DNA of 22,142 nucleotides from Coriobacteriia bacterium (GTDB lineage Bacteria; Actinomycetota; Coriobacteriia; Anaerosomatales; PALSA-660): assembly GCA_030652345.1 (NCBI GenBank), contig JAUSAU010000018.1, positions 1 through 22,142 of the forward strand, written 5' to 3'. The notes below the pieces were generated by a model. It was not told where the DNA came from. It ran no database searches and saw nothing but the letters and a program-made list of their open reading frames with translations. The translations under genes and the position numbers were made by a program. Of this stretch, positions 1 through 9,300 are shown in pieces (the stretch's first letter is position 1; each line of letters opens with the position of its first letter).

Positions 1-486
1 CAGCAGCTGATCGCCGACGGTGAGTTCCGTGAGGACCTCTTCTATCGGCTCAATGTCGTCCCGATCACGCTGCCGCCGCTGCGGCAGCGCCACAGCGACA
101 TCCCCCGGCTCGTCGCTCACTTCCTGGAGAAGTACCACGCGGGGGACCGGACGATCAGCAACGAGGCGTTGCAGGCGCTCGTCGCGTACTCGTGGCCCGG
201 GAACATACGCGAACTCGAGAACACCATCGAGCGCATGGTCATCCTCTCGCCGAGTGACGAGATCGGTGTGTCCGAGCTTCCGTCCGAGGTCCGCACCGGC
301 CTCGTCAGCGCGGCGCGTTCTCACGTGTTCGACCTTCCGGAGCAGGGATGCGACATCGAAGAGGTCGAGATGGACCTCATCCGTCAGGCTCTCGACCGGT
401 CCGGAGGGAACACCTCGAAGGCGGCGAAGCTCGTCGGATTGACACAGAAGACGATCGAGGCGCGCATGCAGCGTTTCGGGCTCTAG
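1..486 (+). CDS. Sigma-54-dependent transcriptional activator, C-terminal part (NtrC family)
   Basis: The gene enters from before the window, so its start, receiver or sensor domain, Walker motifs and GAFTGA loop are not visible. What remains is the end of the AAA+ domain: FREDLFYRLNVVPITLPPLR, the usual signature after sensor I, and YSWPGNIRELENTIERMVIL, the sensor II region. A Fis-type helix-turn-helix follows at the end (GGNTSKAAKLVGLTQKTIEA). Members of this family hydrolyse ATP to open promoters bound by RNA polymerase with sigma-54. The last residues, ARMQRFGL, are a little unlike the usual 'LYRKLKELGL' ending but keep the same length. A -24/-12 promoter lies 80 bases downstream, so the following genes are a likely target. 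The assignment to the family is firm; the signal sensed is unknown. Confidence 0.95.
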   Translation, partial: QQLIADGEFREDLFYRLNVVPITLPPLRQRHSDIPRLVAHFLEKYHAGDRTISNEALQALVAYSWPGNIRELENTIERMVILSPSDEIGVSELPSEVRTGLVSAARSHVFDLPEQGCDIEEVEMDLIRQALDRSGGNTSKAAKLVGLTQKTIEARMQRFGL

Positions 487-509
487 TCGGCGCTGTGAAC
501 CTGCCGGTA

Positions 510-545
510 CGCACGCTCGGTCGTTGGTCGGGCGCCCACCGTGCG
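510..545. promoter_or_regulatory. Possible upstream activator site (inverted repeat)
   Basis: CGCACG at 510-515 and CGTGCG at 540-545 form an inverted repeat centred about 69 bases upstream of the predicted sigma-54 transcription start. That is a plausible distance for an enhancer bound by the adjacent activator. The arms are short and 24 bases apart, so this is only a suggestion. Confidence 0.25.
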
Positions 546-568
546 AACTACCTGTCGAACGTGTGCCC

Positions 569-585
569 TTGGCATATGGATTGCA
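569..585 (+). promoter_or_regulatory. Sigma-54 (RpoN) -24/-12 promoter
   Basis: TTGGCATATGGATTGCA matches the consensus TGGCAYR-N4-TTGCW. The GG (571-572) and the GC (583-584) are 12 bases apart, as required for sigma-54. The predicted start is near 596, giving a leader of about 29 bases before the ATG at 625, with GGGAG just upstream of that codon. The promoter sits directly behind a sigma-54 activator gene, which supports it. No other such site was seen in the intergenic regions of the window. Confidence 0.72.
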
Positions 586-624
586 CCGTCGCCTTTTCGG
601 ACGGGCCTGGACCGGACGGGAGCC

Positions 625-975
625 ATGACGGGGCGCAGGAACAGCAGACAGTTCGTACTCGCGATCCTCGGTGGCGGCGCAGGTCTCGCTGCCTTGGTCG
701 GCGTGGTCGTGCTGATCAATGGCGCGGATGGCGCCTCAGGAGCGGTGGCCGCGTCCCCGGTCGGATGGACCATCCCGCTCGCCTCGCTCTTCATCATCGT
801 CGGTGTGACGTGGCTGCTGCTGTCCCAGACGCCGAAGGACGCGCATCGCGACAGCACCGACTACGCACCGTGCGACTCCTGCGGGCGGTCCGTGTTGCGG
901 GACTGGCGCCTGTGCCCGTACTGCGGCAACCTCTTGGAAGTTCCCGAGTCGGACGAGGTCCTGCGAGGAGCCTGA
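625..975 (+). CDS. Small membrane protein with C-terminal zinc ribbon
   Basis: 116 residues. A longer reading frame opens at 541, but the ATG at 625 is preferred because GGGAG precedes it and the sigma-54 promoter would start transcription near 596, after the earlier start. Two hydrophobic segments are visible (about residues 11-32 and 46-66). A cytoplasmic-looking tail follows with CDSCGR...CPYCG: Cys83, Cys86, Cys97 and Cys100 in a CxxC-x10-CxxC zinc-ribbon pattern. I do not recognise the family beyond 'zinc-ribbon domain membrane protein'. It lies 34 bases upstream of the SafE-like gene and may be co-transcribed with it under sigma-54 control; that is inference. Confidence 0.8.
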   Translation: MTGRRNSRQFVLAILGGGAGLAALVGVVVLINGADGASGAVAASPVGWTIPLASLFIIVGVTWLLLSQTPKDAHRDSTDYAPCDSCGRSVLRDWRLCPYCGNLLEVPESDEVLRGA

Positions 976-1009
976 CGGCTTCGGCATCACCTGAGGGCGA
1001 GTCGGCTCG

Positions 1010-2077
1010 ATGACGACCCCGGCCCTCACGCTCGGCGCGTTCTTCGCGTGCGGCCTCGCGACAAGCGTCCATTGCGTGTTCATGTGCGGCGGCCTCGTGC
1101 TCACCTACGCCGTCGGTACCGCCGACGGACAGGGGCTGTGGCATCGCCTGCTGCCTCACCTCGTCTACCAGGGTGCCAAGACGCTCAGCTACGCCTTCGT
1201 CGCACTTGGACTCGGGTCGCTCGTGGCGCTCGCGGGCACGGCGGTCGATTCGAGCGGCATCAGGAACTTCGTCATGCTCGCTGCGGGCGTGTACATGGTC
1301 CTGCTGGGGCTCGGTATGACCGGCCGCTTCCCGGCGTTGCGCTACCTCACCCCGCGACCGCCGCGATTCCTGGTGGCGTCGCTGTCCAGGACTCGCAAGC
1401 GCTCGGTCGACGACACCGCAGCCGGGACGCCATCGCTCGTGACTCCGCTGATCTTCGGCCTGCTGACCGGCCTCATGCCGTGCGCGCCGCTGATCGCGGC
1501 GCAGGCCGGCGCGATGGCCGCCGAATCGCCCGTATCCGGTGCGGCGCTCATGGCATCGTTCGGCCTCGGCACCGCACCGCTGATGCTCGCGTTCGGGTTC
1601 GGCTCCGCATTCTTGTCCAGGCAGGTCCGGACGAGGCTTCAGGTCGTCGCGGCGCTCGCAGTGATCCTGTTCGGGCTGGTGATCCTGGATCGCGGACTCG
1701 TCGCCGTCGGTTCACCGGTGAGTCTCACTGCGCTTCGATCCGCGGTGATCGAGCGAACGACGCCGGGCGCCGGATCCACGACGGGCGCCGACGGCGTCGC
1801 AGAGGTCCGTATCGCCATCGTGAACACCGTATGTGTGCCTGACGTCGTGTACATCCCTGCAGACCGAGAGGTCCGCTTGATCGTCGATCGCCGTGAGGCC
1901 GCACCCTGCTCCGACCAGCTCGCGATCCCGGCCCTCGGCGTGCTCGCCGATCTCGCCCCCGACGCCGTCACGACCGTCACCGTGCCACCGGCCCCCGCCG
2001 GCGAATACGCTCTGACGTGCGGCATGGCGATGATGTCCGGCCGGATCATCGCAGGATCCGGGGCGTCCGGGCCATGA
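1010..2077 (+). CDS. SafE/DsbD_2-type membrane protein fused to a copper cupredoxin domain
   Basis: 355 residues. The N-terminal part (about 1-235) is hydrophobic with about six membrane segments and two family motifs: TSVHCVFMCGG near residue 20 and LTGLMPCAPL near residue 155, each holding cysteines. This is the 'sulfite exporter TauE/SafE family' type (DsbD_2, PF13386), whose members near copper genes are thought to move copper or electrons. The C-terminal part (about 265-355) resembles an EfeO-type cupredoxin: Cys275, APCSD with Cys300, and the ending LTCGMAMMSG with Cys337, Met339, Met341 and Met342, all soft copper ligands replacing the usual histidines. It precedes copZ-copA, supporting a role in copper handling. 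The start at 1010 has a weak ribosome site. The real substrate is not shown by the sequence. Confidence 0.85.
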   Translation: MTTPALTLGAFFACGLATSVHCVFMCGGLVLTYAVGTADGQGLWHRLLPHLVYQGAKTLSYAFVALGLGSLVALAGTAVDSSGIRNFVMLAAGVYMVLLGLGMTGRFPALRYLTPRPPRFLVASLSRTRKRSVDDTAAGTPSLVTPLIFGLLTGLMPCAPLIAAQAGAMAAESPVSGAALMASFGLGTAPLMLAFGFGSAFLSRQVRTRLQVVAALAVILFGLVILDRGLVAVGSPVSLTALRSAVIERTTPGAGSTTGADGVAEVRIAIVNTVCVPDVVYIPADREVRLIVDRREAAPCSDQLAIPALGVLADLAPDAVTTVTVPPAPAGEYALTCGMAMMSGRIIAGSGASGP

Positions 2078-2104
2078 GGGGCTCGTCCGTCGTCTCGGCC
2101 CCTC
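2076..2104 (+). terminator. Possible terminator hairpin after the SafE-like gene
   Basis: GAGGGGC (2076-2082, overlapping the stop codon) can pair with GCCCCTC (2098-2104), leaving a 15-base loop. The sequence after it (GTTCTGTGGG) is only weakly T-rich, so termination may be partial. Confidence 0.4.
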
Positions 2105-2118
2105 GTTCTGTGGGAATC

Positions 2119-2130
2119 TTGACCTATAGA
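2119..2130 (+). promoter_or_regulatory. Possible promoter element before copZ
   Basis: TTGACC (2119-2124) is followed at once by TATAGA (2125-2130). The first resembles a -35 box and the second a -10 box, but they abut, so only one can be used, each with a poor partner. CCTA and TAGG flank a five-base centre (2123-2135) and may be part of an operator. This is the only promoter-like sequence in the 103-base gap before copZ. Confidence 0.3.
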
Positions 2131-2180
2131 GTAGGAATGCGGCGGGCGACGCCCGGCGCACGTCGAAGGAGTCGATAGCG

Positions 2181-2402
2181 ATGGCCGCCACAACACTGCG
2201 TCTGCGTACGACGGGGATGCACTGCCAGTCCTGCTCGATGCTCGTCCAGATGAACGTGGAGGAGCTTCCCGGCGTCGAGACTGTCTCATCTGACTTTCGT
2301 ACCGGCATCACAGAGGTCACATTCGATTCGGACCAGCTGCAGCCGGCCGATATCATCGACACGATCGTCGCGGCCGGCTACGGCGCCGAGACCGAGGAGT
2401 AG
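2181..2402 (+). CDS. copZ: Copper chaperone CopZ (single HMA domain)
   Basis: 73 residues, the normal length for a free heavy-metal-associated domain. GMHCQSC near residues 13-19 is the metal-binding CxxC motif. The rest follows the beta-alpha-beta-beta-alpha-beta pattern (ELPGVETV, ITEVTFDSD, IIDTIVAAGYGAE). CopZ carries Cu(I) in the cytoplasm and hands it to the N-terminal domains of CopA. A clear AAGGAG lies before the ATG. The copA gene begins only 27 bases downstream, so the two are likely co-transcribed. The metal could in principle be another soft ion, but the pairing with a CPC-type ATPase makes copper by far the best reading. Confidence 0.93.
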   Translation: MAATTLRLRTTGMHCQSCSMLVQMNVEELPGVETVSSDFRTGITEVTFDSDQLQPADIIDTIVAAGYGAETEE

Positions 2403-2429
2403 CAGCCCACGCATGGGGGCGGACGGATC

Positions 2430-5384
2430 GTGACAATGGCCAAGAGTCCGGAACGGGTCATCTATCGCAGGCGCGTCGAGGGTATGCATTGCGGAGCGTG
2501 TGAGCAGGTGCTCACCGCGGCTCTGCTCCGTATCGACGGCGTCGACGCTGCGGGCGCTGACACCTCGGCCGGCATGCTGACGGCCTACATCGACCCGGCA
2601 GTCGTCCGGGATGAGGCCATCGCCGAGGCGGTCGTCGCCTCCGGGTTCGTACCGGGCGAGGTTCTGCCGCCGGAAGAGGCCGACAGCGCGCCGGAAGGCC
2701 TCCGAGCCCGAGACGCGGGAGCGCCCGAACCCGCCGTGTGTCCCGTCGTGGAGCCGGCGGACGCACCTGCGGTCGCATCCGCCGATGCGCCTGTCGAGTC
2801 CGAGGCGTCGTTCGCTATCACCGGCATGACCTGCGCCAGTTGCGCGGCGGTGATCGAGAAGACCCTGACGCGCATGCCGGGAGTCGCCGCTGCGTCCGTC
2901 AATCTGGCTGCGGAGAAGCTCACCGTGCGCTTCGACAGCCGATCGGTCGATAGCGGCGCGATCATCGACGCGGTGAAGGCCGTGGGCTACGGTGCGGCTC
3001 CGCTCTCGTCGGGCCCGGAACCGGTCGCGAGCGGCCGTCTGACACTCGCGGTGACCGGTATGACCTGCGCCTCCTGCTCGGCGGTCATCGAGAAGACCCT
3101 GAGTCGCCTCCCGGGCGTGCGTGCCGCGGCGGTCAACCTCGCGATGGAGACGGCCGCGGTGGAGTTCGACCCTGCCCTCGTCGGTCCGGACGAGCTCATC
3201 TCCGCTGTCGCCCGCGCGGGCTACGGCGCGACGCTCAAGGTCGATGCCGTCCCCGGCGATGCGCCGGCGGCCGATACGGCGCGTGAGGCCCAGGAGGCGT
3301 ATCACCGCCATCAGAGCGCGCTCTTCCGGTTCGCACTCGTCCTGTCCGCTCCTCTCGCCATCATGATGCTTCCCGGGGTCATGGATGCGGTCAACGTCCG
3401 CGTTGCGACCCTGCTGGCCGACACCGTCGGCGGAGCGTGGGACCCGATGATGGTCGGCAAGTACCTCGCGCTCGCGCTCGCGACGCCGGTGCAGTTCTAC
3501 GCGGGAGCCCAGTACTACCGTGGCTTCTGGCACGCGGTGAAACGCCGCAGCGGGAACATGGACACCCTCATCGCGATCGGCACCTCGGCGGCGTACTTCT
3601 ACTCGCTGGCGGCGACCTTCGTCCCGGCCCTCGAAGCGCAACCGGTCTTCTATGAGACGTCCGCCCTGCTCATCACGTTCGTACTGCTCGGCAAGTTGCT
3701 CGAGGCGCGGGCGAAGGGCCGCACGTCAGACGCGATCCGGACACTCATGGGGCTCGCCGCGAAGACCGCGAGGGTCCTGCGCGGCGGCGAAGAGGTCGAC
3801 GTTCCGGTCGAGCAGGTCGTCGTGGGCGACGTGGTCGTCGTCCGCCCGGGGCAGAAGGTGCCCGTCGACGGCATCGTGATCGAGGGTTCTTCGAGTGTCG
3901 ACGAGGCGATGCTGACGGGCGAGCCGATCCCGGTCGAGAAGACCGCCGGCGACACCGTGATCGGCGCCACGCTGAATAAGCTCGGGTCGTTCCGCTTCCG
4001 GGCCACGAAGGTCGGCGCCGACACCGCGCTCGCGCAGATCGTGAAGCTCGTCGAGGATGCGCAGGCCTCGAAGGCGCCGGTCCAGCGTTTCGCGGATAGG
4101 ATCTCCTCCGTCTTCGTGCCGGCAGTGGTCGGCGCGGCGGCGCTCACGTTCCTGTTCTGGTTCTTCGCCGGGCCGGCGATCTTCGGGCAGGTGCCTGCGG
4201 CGCGTGCCGCTGTCGGCATCCTGGAGCCCATCCTGCTGCTCGCGGCCGCCAGCGGCTGGCCGGTTGCGGCGCTTCTTGCCGGCACCGCGGTCGTCGTCAT
4301 CGCCTGCCCGTGCGCGCTCGGGCTCGCCACGCCGACCGCGATCATGGTCGGCACCGGCAAGGGGGCGGAGAACGGCATCCTCATCAAGTCCGGCGGAGCG
4401 CTCGAGACCGCCTACCGTCTCGACGCCATCGTCTTCGACAAGACCGGCACGCTCACGCACGGCCATCCTGAAGTGACCGACATCGAGTTGCTCGAGGGGC
4501 ACGATCCCGCACGCGTGCTCATGCTGGCGGCGGCGCTCGAGAAGTCGAGCGAGCATCCGCTGGCCGAGGCAATCGTGGCGCGGGCCGCGGCCGACGGGGT
4601 CGAGCTGCCGCCGGTCGAAGGGTTCGGCGCCATTCCCGGGCACGGTGTCGAGGGCGTCGTCTCCGGCATGCGGGTCGCACTGGGGAACCGCACGTTGATG
4701 GCCCGGGAGGGCATCGACATCGCCCCGTTCGAGCAGCGTATCTGCGCGTTGGAGGACGAAGGCAGGACGGTGATGCTCGTCGGCGTGAACGGGCAGAAGG
4801 CGGCCGGCCTCATCGCCGTCGCCGACACGCTCAAAGAGCACTCGGCGGACGCGGTCGCGGCGTTGCGTGCGCTCGGGATCGACGTCTACATGATCACCGG
4901 CGACAATCGCCGGACCGCCTCGGCCATCGCGCGCCAGGCGGGTATCCCGGATGCGAACGTGCTCGCCGAGGTCCTGCCCGAGCACAAGGCGGAAGAGGTG
5001 GCACGCCTCCAGCAGGCGGGGCGCATCGTCGCGATGGTCGGCGACGGCATCAACGACACGCCCGCACTCGCCCAGGCGGATATCGGCATCGCGATGGGGG
5101 CGGGGACGGATGTGGCGATGGAGGCGGGTGACGTCGTCCTCATCAAGAACGACCTTCGGGATGTGGTGACCGCTATCGAACTGTCTCGCGCCACGATGCG
5201 GAAGATCCGCGTGAACTTCGTCTGGGCGCTCGGCTACAACACGCTCGGGATCCCCATCGCCGCCCTTGGCCTGCTCTCGCCGTTCCCGTGGGTCGCGGGC
5301 GCAGCGATGGCGATGTCGTCGGTGAGCGTGGTGACCAACTCGCTCCTGTTGCGGGGGTTCCGTCCCAGCATGCGCCGCGCCTGA
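2430..5384 (+). CDS. copA: Copper-translocating P1B-type ATPase CopA with three HMA domains
   Basis: 984 residues from GTG at 2430; an in-frame ATG at 2436 is an equally possible start. Three N-terminal metal-binding domains carry CxxC pairs at Cys21/24 (GMHCGAC), Cys135/138 and Cys213/216 (both GMTCASC). The first is separated from the second by a long Ala/Pro/Glu-rich linker. The membrane core has the copper-selective CPC motif at 626-628. The catalytic parts are TGEP in the actuator domain, DKTGTLT with the phosphorylated Asp670, SEHP with His709, and [10 protein letters not shown] from Gly871. The enzyme exports Cu(I) from the cytoplasm using ATP, fed by CopZ from the gene just upstream. 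Three HMA domains are more than most bacterial CopA proteins have (one or two). Function is very secure. Confidence 0.96.
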   Translation: MTMAKSPERVIYRRRVEGMHCGACEQVLTAALLRIDGVDAAGADTSAGMLTAYIDPAVVRDEAIAEAVVASGFVPGEVLPPEEADSAPEGLRARDAGAPEPAVCPVVEPADAPAVASADAPVESEASFAITGMTCASCAAVIEKTLTRMPGVAAASVNLAAEKLTVRFDSRSVDSGAIIDAVKAVGYGAAPLSSGPEPVASGRLTLAVTGMTCASCSAVIEKTLSRLPGVRAAAVNLAMETAAVEFDPALVGPDELISAVARAGYGATLKVDAVPGDAPAADTAREAQEAYHRHQSALFRFALVLSAPLAIMMLPGVMDAVNVRVATLLADTVGGAWDPMMVGKYLALALATPVQFYAGAQYYRGFWHAVKRRSGNMDTLIAIGTSAAYFYSLAATFVPALEAQPVFYETSALLITFVLLGKLLEARAKGRTSDAIRTLMGLAAKTARVLRGGEEVDVPVEQVVVGDVVVVRPGQKVPVDGIVIEGSSSVDEAMLTGEPIPVEKTAGDTVIGATLNKLGSFRFRATKVGADTALAQIVKLVEDAQASKAPVQRFADRISSVFVPAVVGAAALTFLFWFFAGPAIFGQVPAARAAVGILEPILLLAAASGWPVAALLAGTAVVVIACPCALGLATPTAIMVGTGKGAENGILIKSGGALETAYRLDAIVFDKTGTLTHGHPEVTDIELLEGHDPARVLMLAAALEKSSEHPLAEAIVARAAADGVELPPVEGFGAIPGHGVEGVVSGMRVALGNRTLMAREGIDIAPFEQRICALEDEGRTVMLVGVNGQKAAGLIAVADTLKEHSADAVAALRALGIDVYMITGDNRRTASAIARQAGIPDANVLAEVLPEHKAEEVARLQQAGRIVAMVGDGINDTPALAQADIGIAMGAGTDVAMEAGDVVLIKNDLRDVVTAIELSRATMRKIRVNFVWALGYNTLGIPIAALGLLSPFPWVAGAAMAMSSVSVVTNSLLLRGFRPSMRRA

Positions 5385-5400
5385 CCTCGCCTGTTGAAGG

Positions 5401-5430
5401 TGGACGCGCGTATACCCATAGGGGTATGAT
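5401..5430 (+). promoter_or_regulatory. Promoter of ccdA
   Basis: TGGACG (5401-5406) and TATGAT (5425-5430) are separated by 18 bases. The -10 matches the consensus at five of six positions. It overlaps the right arm of the CsoR-type palindrome, so a repressor bound there would block RNA polymerase. Confidence 0.55.
5412..5427. promoter_or_regulatory. CsoR/CstR-family operator
   Basis: ATACCC-ATAG-GGGTAT is a near-perfect palindrome with a GC-rich centre and TA-rich flanks, the pattern recognised by CsoR-family repressors, which sense copper (CsoR) or persulfides (CstR). It overlaps the -10 box of the ccdA promoter. No csoR gene is present in this window. The choice between copper and sulfur sensing cannot be made from the site; the neighbouring copZ-copA favours copper. 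Confidence 0.7.
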
Positions 5431-5480
5431 GTCGCTTCCGAGTACCGACAGGGCGCTCGATCACGGACAGAGGTTCACGT

Positions 5481-6206
5481 ATGGACAACGTCGGAATGGT
5501 GACCGCATTCGGGGCCGGACTGGTCTCGTTCCTCTCCCCGTGCGTCCTGCCGCTCATACCGGGCTACATCTCGTTCTTGTCGGGGCGCTCGCTCGCCGAG
5601 CTCTCGAGCGATGACCGTCGCCTGCGCGACGTCATGGTGCCGGCGGTCCTGTTCGTTCTGGGCTTCTCGTTGGTCTTCGTTGCGCTCGGGGCTTCGGCCT
5701 CGCTGCTGGGTTCGCTGCTGAGCAGCTACCGCGACGCGCTCGCACGGGTCGCGGGCGTCCTCATCTTCGTGCTCGGCTTCCTGATGCTCGGCATCGTCAG
5801 GGTGCCGTGGCTGTACGGGGAGGCGCGGTTCGATCTCGCGAAGTCCCGTTCCTTCGGCATCTGGGCTGCCCCCGTCATGGGCATGGCCTTCGCGTTCGGG
5901 TGGACGCCGTGCGTCGGACCGATCCTCGGCTCGATCCTGATGATGGCCGGCCAGACGGGGAGCGTCGCTCAGGGCGTGCTGTTGCTGCTCGCATACTCCG
6001 CGGGACTCGCCGTACCGTTCCTGCTTGTCGCGGCCCTCGTGGGCCGCCTGACGGGCGTCTTGCGGTGGTTGAGCCGACACGCGCTCACGCTCAACCGCGT
6101 CTCCGGCGTCATCCTCATGGCGCTCGGCTTGGCGATCGCGACGGGCACGCTCGGCCGCCTCGTGCTGCTGCTGTCGCGCTTCCTGCCGATCTCCGGCACC
6201 GGGTGA
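5481..6206 (+). CDS. ccdA: CcdA-type cytochrome c biogenesis / thiol-reducing membrane protein
   Basis: 241 residues with six hydrophobic segments. The two signature motifs, FLSPCVLPLIPGY (Cys21) and GWTPCVGPILGS (Cys144), hold the cysteine pair that passes electrons from cytoplasmic thioredoxin across the membrane. Outside, such proteins keep cysteines reduced for haem attachment to cytochrome c or for copper insertion. AGAGG precedes the ATG. No ResA/CcsX-like partner or cytochrome gene is adjacent. The CsoR-type operator in front and copA upstream suggest a copper-linked role, perhaps reducing thiols of the copper-handling proteins; that link is inference. The family call is firm. Confidence 0.93.
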   Translation: MDNVGMVTAFGAGLVSFLSPCVLPLIPGYISFLSGRSLAELSSDDRRLRDVMVPAVLFVLGFSLVFVALGASASLLGSLLSSYRDALARVAGVLIFVLGFLMLGIVRVPWLYGEARFDLAKSRSFGIWAAPVMGMAFAFGWTPCVGPILGSILMMAGQTGSVAQGVLLLLAYSAGLAVPFLLVAALVGRLTGVLRWLSRHALTLNRVSGVILMALGLAIATGTLGRLVLLLSRFLPISGTG

Positions 6207-6257
6207 AGTAGGGACCACGGCCTGCCTTGCGGCGTAGCGCTCCGCCGCCACCGTCGC

Positions 6258-6263
6258 TACGAT
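6258..6263 (+). promoter_or_regulatory. Possible -10 box before the phosphatase gene
   Basis: TACGAT at 6258-6263 is a fair -10 sequence but has only a weak -35 partner (TAGCGC, 6235-6240, 17 bases away). A hairpin GCGGCG/CGCCGC (6229-6234 with 6243-6248) lies just upstream. If used, transcription would start around 6270, supporting the later GTG start at 6303 for the protein. Confidence 0.3.
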
Positions 6264-6302
6264 GGGAAGATGATCCGTGTCGGCGGGCGAGGGGGTGAGC
6301 GC

Positions 6303-9300
6303 GTGAAGAAGAGGGCCGGCGCGAGCTTGTCCACCCGAGTCACCGTGCTGACCTTCGTCGCCGTCACCCTCTCCGCCTTGGTCATCTCCGCGGTATCGAT
6401 CGCCGGGGTCTACAATCTGGCCCGATCCGAGGACCAGTCGCGCCTCGCCGCGTACCGTCGTCTCATGCTGGATGACATCACCGCGCGGCTCACGATCGTC
6501 GACCGCGTCGTCGACTCGTTGGCGACCATCCCGGATGCGAGCACCGCCACACGTGACGAACTCCAGCGCTCGGTCGTGCGCTCGGCGTCCGCGAACGTCG
6601 AGTACTTCGACACGCTGATGTACACGGATGCCAGCGGCACGGTTCTCGCCGCCGCGCCCGCGGAGCACGCTCCCGGGTCGCTTGCAGCGGCCACGTATCT
6701 GCCTGTGACCACGGGAGCGGATGCCGTGTTCGGGTGGGAGGACACGGGCGTCGCCACCACGAGCCGCCTGTGGATCATCCGTCGCGTACCGGACGGCGGT
6801 CGGGTCATCAACGTGGTCGGCCGGGTCAGGACGGGGTTCATGGCCCGCATCGTCGACGATGTCTCGTCGGCGAGGGAGACCGTCTCCGCGCTCGTCGTCG
6901 ACGGCCACCGCGATGTGGTCACCTCGGGCGAGGGAAGCGCACGGTTCTCGTCGCGCTCGATCACGATGCTTCCCGAGGCTCCCGGGGCAGGACGCGGTAC
7001 GGCCACGGTCCAGCAGAGCGATTTCGGCCGCCTCTCCGGCTACTACGCCGACGTCGCCGCAGCGCCCGAGCTTCGCTGGCGTGTCGTCGTGCTCGAGTCG
7101 GAGACCGCCGTGTTCATGCGCGCCCGGGAGGCGCTCGTGCCGGCGGGCGTGGCGACGTTCGGCGTCGCACTGCTCGCTGTGTTCGTCGCGCTCGCCTACA
7201 GTCGCCGCCTGCTCGCACCGGTCAAGGCGTTCGAGCGTCGCGCGCGTGAAGTCGCATCCGGCGGCTACGTGCGTCCGATGAAGATCGAACGTGACGACGA
7301 GCTGGGGCGGCTCGCTGATGCGTTCAACGAGATGGGCGTCCGGCTCAACTCCCTGCAGGACATGGCGCAGTTGCTCGCGAGCGCGTCGAAGCTCAACGAC
7401 GTGCTCGACGCGGTCCTCGACGCGGTCGGCCACATCCTGGGTACCGGCGACGCGGCGATCCTCCTGACGGATGACGATGGTCTCGCCCTCATGCTCGTGC
7501 GCGGGCGCGGCCTCGCGGTGCCCGCGGCGACGCTGCTGGTACCGATCGACGACCCGTCGCCGATCACCGAGGCCTTCCACGAGCAGAGGCCGGCCGCATT
7601 CCAGGGTTCGGGGGGCGAGTGGAGCTCGCCGCTTCATCGGCTCTTCGGTGCCGACGCTGCACGTTCGGGTGTGGTCGTGCCGCTGGTGATGGGGCGCGAG
7701 GTACTCGGCGTCGTCGTCGTCCTCGCCGCGGGCTCCCGGCGTTTCACGGACGCGCAGGTCGAGACGCTCCGCGCCTTCTCGGCGAACGCGGCAGTCGCGG
7801 TGCGCAACTCGCGCCTCTACGAATACGAGCACGTCTCCCGAACCGAGGCCGAGGCGTTGCGGGAGGTCGCGGAGCTCATCGTTCGCCCGACCGACCTCGC
7901 CGAGGCGCTCGATCGCGCGGCGGGTATCGCAGCCGAGCTGCTCGACATGTCGGGCTGGTACCTCGCGGTCGAGGGCCGGGAACAGATCGGGCTCGATCCC
8001 CCGGCATCGGTCGAGGAGTCGCGTCGGCTCATGCGCGCGTGGCGTATGGTCGAACCCGGGGGCGAAGGCGCCGATTCCCCGCGATTCGACCCGGTCGTCA
8101 TTCCCGACGTCCAGGCGGAGGCCGGGCTTCGCGAGCTGTTGGGTCACGAGGTCGGGTCGGCGCTCCTCGTCCCGCTCGTGCAGGGCTCAGCGGTCCGGGG
8201 CGTGCTCGCGCTGGTCGACGAGCAGAGGGGCCGCGTCCTGCTCTCCCGACACGTCGCGCTTGCGGGGACGATCGGCAAGGAGCTCTCGCTGGCGATACGC
8301 AACGCGTTCCTGCTGCAGCAGGCGCGGACCCGCGCCGCGAACCTCGAGACGGTGTTCCGCATCAGCCAGGCGGTCTCCTCGGAGCTGCAGATCAACGTCG
8401 TACTCAACCGCGTCCTGGACGTCGTGCAGAAGATATTCTCCGCCGACGCGGTCGCGCTCATGTCGTATGACATGGGGCGTCGGTGCATCGTCACGTCGAT
8501 GGCGCGTGGCGTGTCGAACCGGGAGATGCTGTACTTCCAGACGCCTCCCGGTGTCGACATCCCCGGCAAGGTCTACGAGACGCGCACTCCCGCCGCGCAC
8601 GGAGAGTTGCTGCGCGTGTCCACCCCGCTTGCGAGCCTCGCGGTCAATCAGGGCCTGCACTCGATGATCGCCGTCCCGCTCATGGCGCGTGGCAAGTCGA
8701 TCGGCGTCCTGGTGGTCTACGCCCGGGATGCGGACGCGTTCTCGGGTGAGGACATGGAGTTGCTGCTCACCTTCGCCGCGCAGGCGGCCCTCGCGATCGA
8801 CACGGCGTCGCTGTACGGGAAGGAGCACCACGTCTCATCGATGCTCCAGGCCTCCATCCTCCCCGAGCGCCTTCCGGAGATCGCCGGGCTCGAGACGGCG
8901 AGCTTCTATCTGCCTGCCGGTGCGGAGGCTGATATCGGAGGGGACTACTACGATCTCTTCGTCACGCGTGACGGCAAGGTCGTCTTCGCCATCGGGGATG
9001 TGTGCGGCAAGGGCGTCCTGGCGGCGACGAAGACATCGATGATCAAGTACGCGCTCCGCGGTCTGGTCGCGGCCGGAGCGGGTCCTGCGGATTCGCTCGC
9101 CGAGCTCAACCATCTCGTTGCGATGAGTGGCGACCCGTCGGATATCGTGACCGCCTGGGTAGGATTCCTCGATCTGGAGAAGCGTCGGCTCGTCTACGCG
9201 GACGGCGGCCACCCCCCGGGTCTTCTGTGGAAGCCGGCCGAACGCAGGATCGAGCGTCTCGCTGCGACGGGCCCGTTGCTCGGGGCCGTCCCGGGGGTCG

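Noticed and set aside
2078..2180. A CsoR box before copZ
   Set aside because: No ATACCC/GGGTAT-type palindrome exists in this gap, only a shorter CCTA-N5-TAGG that does not fit the CsoR pattern.
2286..3641. A 451-codon open frame opposite copZ and copA
   Set aside because: Arg/Gly/His-rich with no recognisable domain, and fully covered by the two certain copper genes.
5475..8147. An 890-codon open frame on the minus strand
   Set aside because: It lies opposite ccdA and the SpoIIE phosphatase gene, both secure by motif. Its product is an Arg/Asp/His-rich low-complexity sequence without domains, typical of the antisense frame of GC-rich genes.
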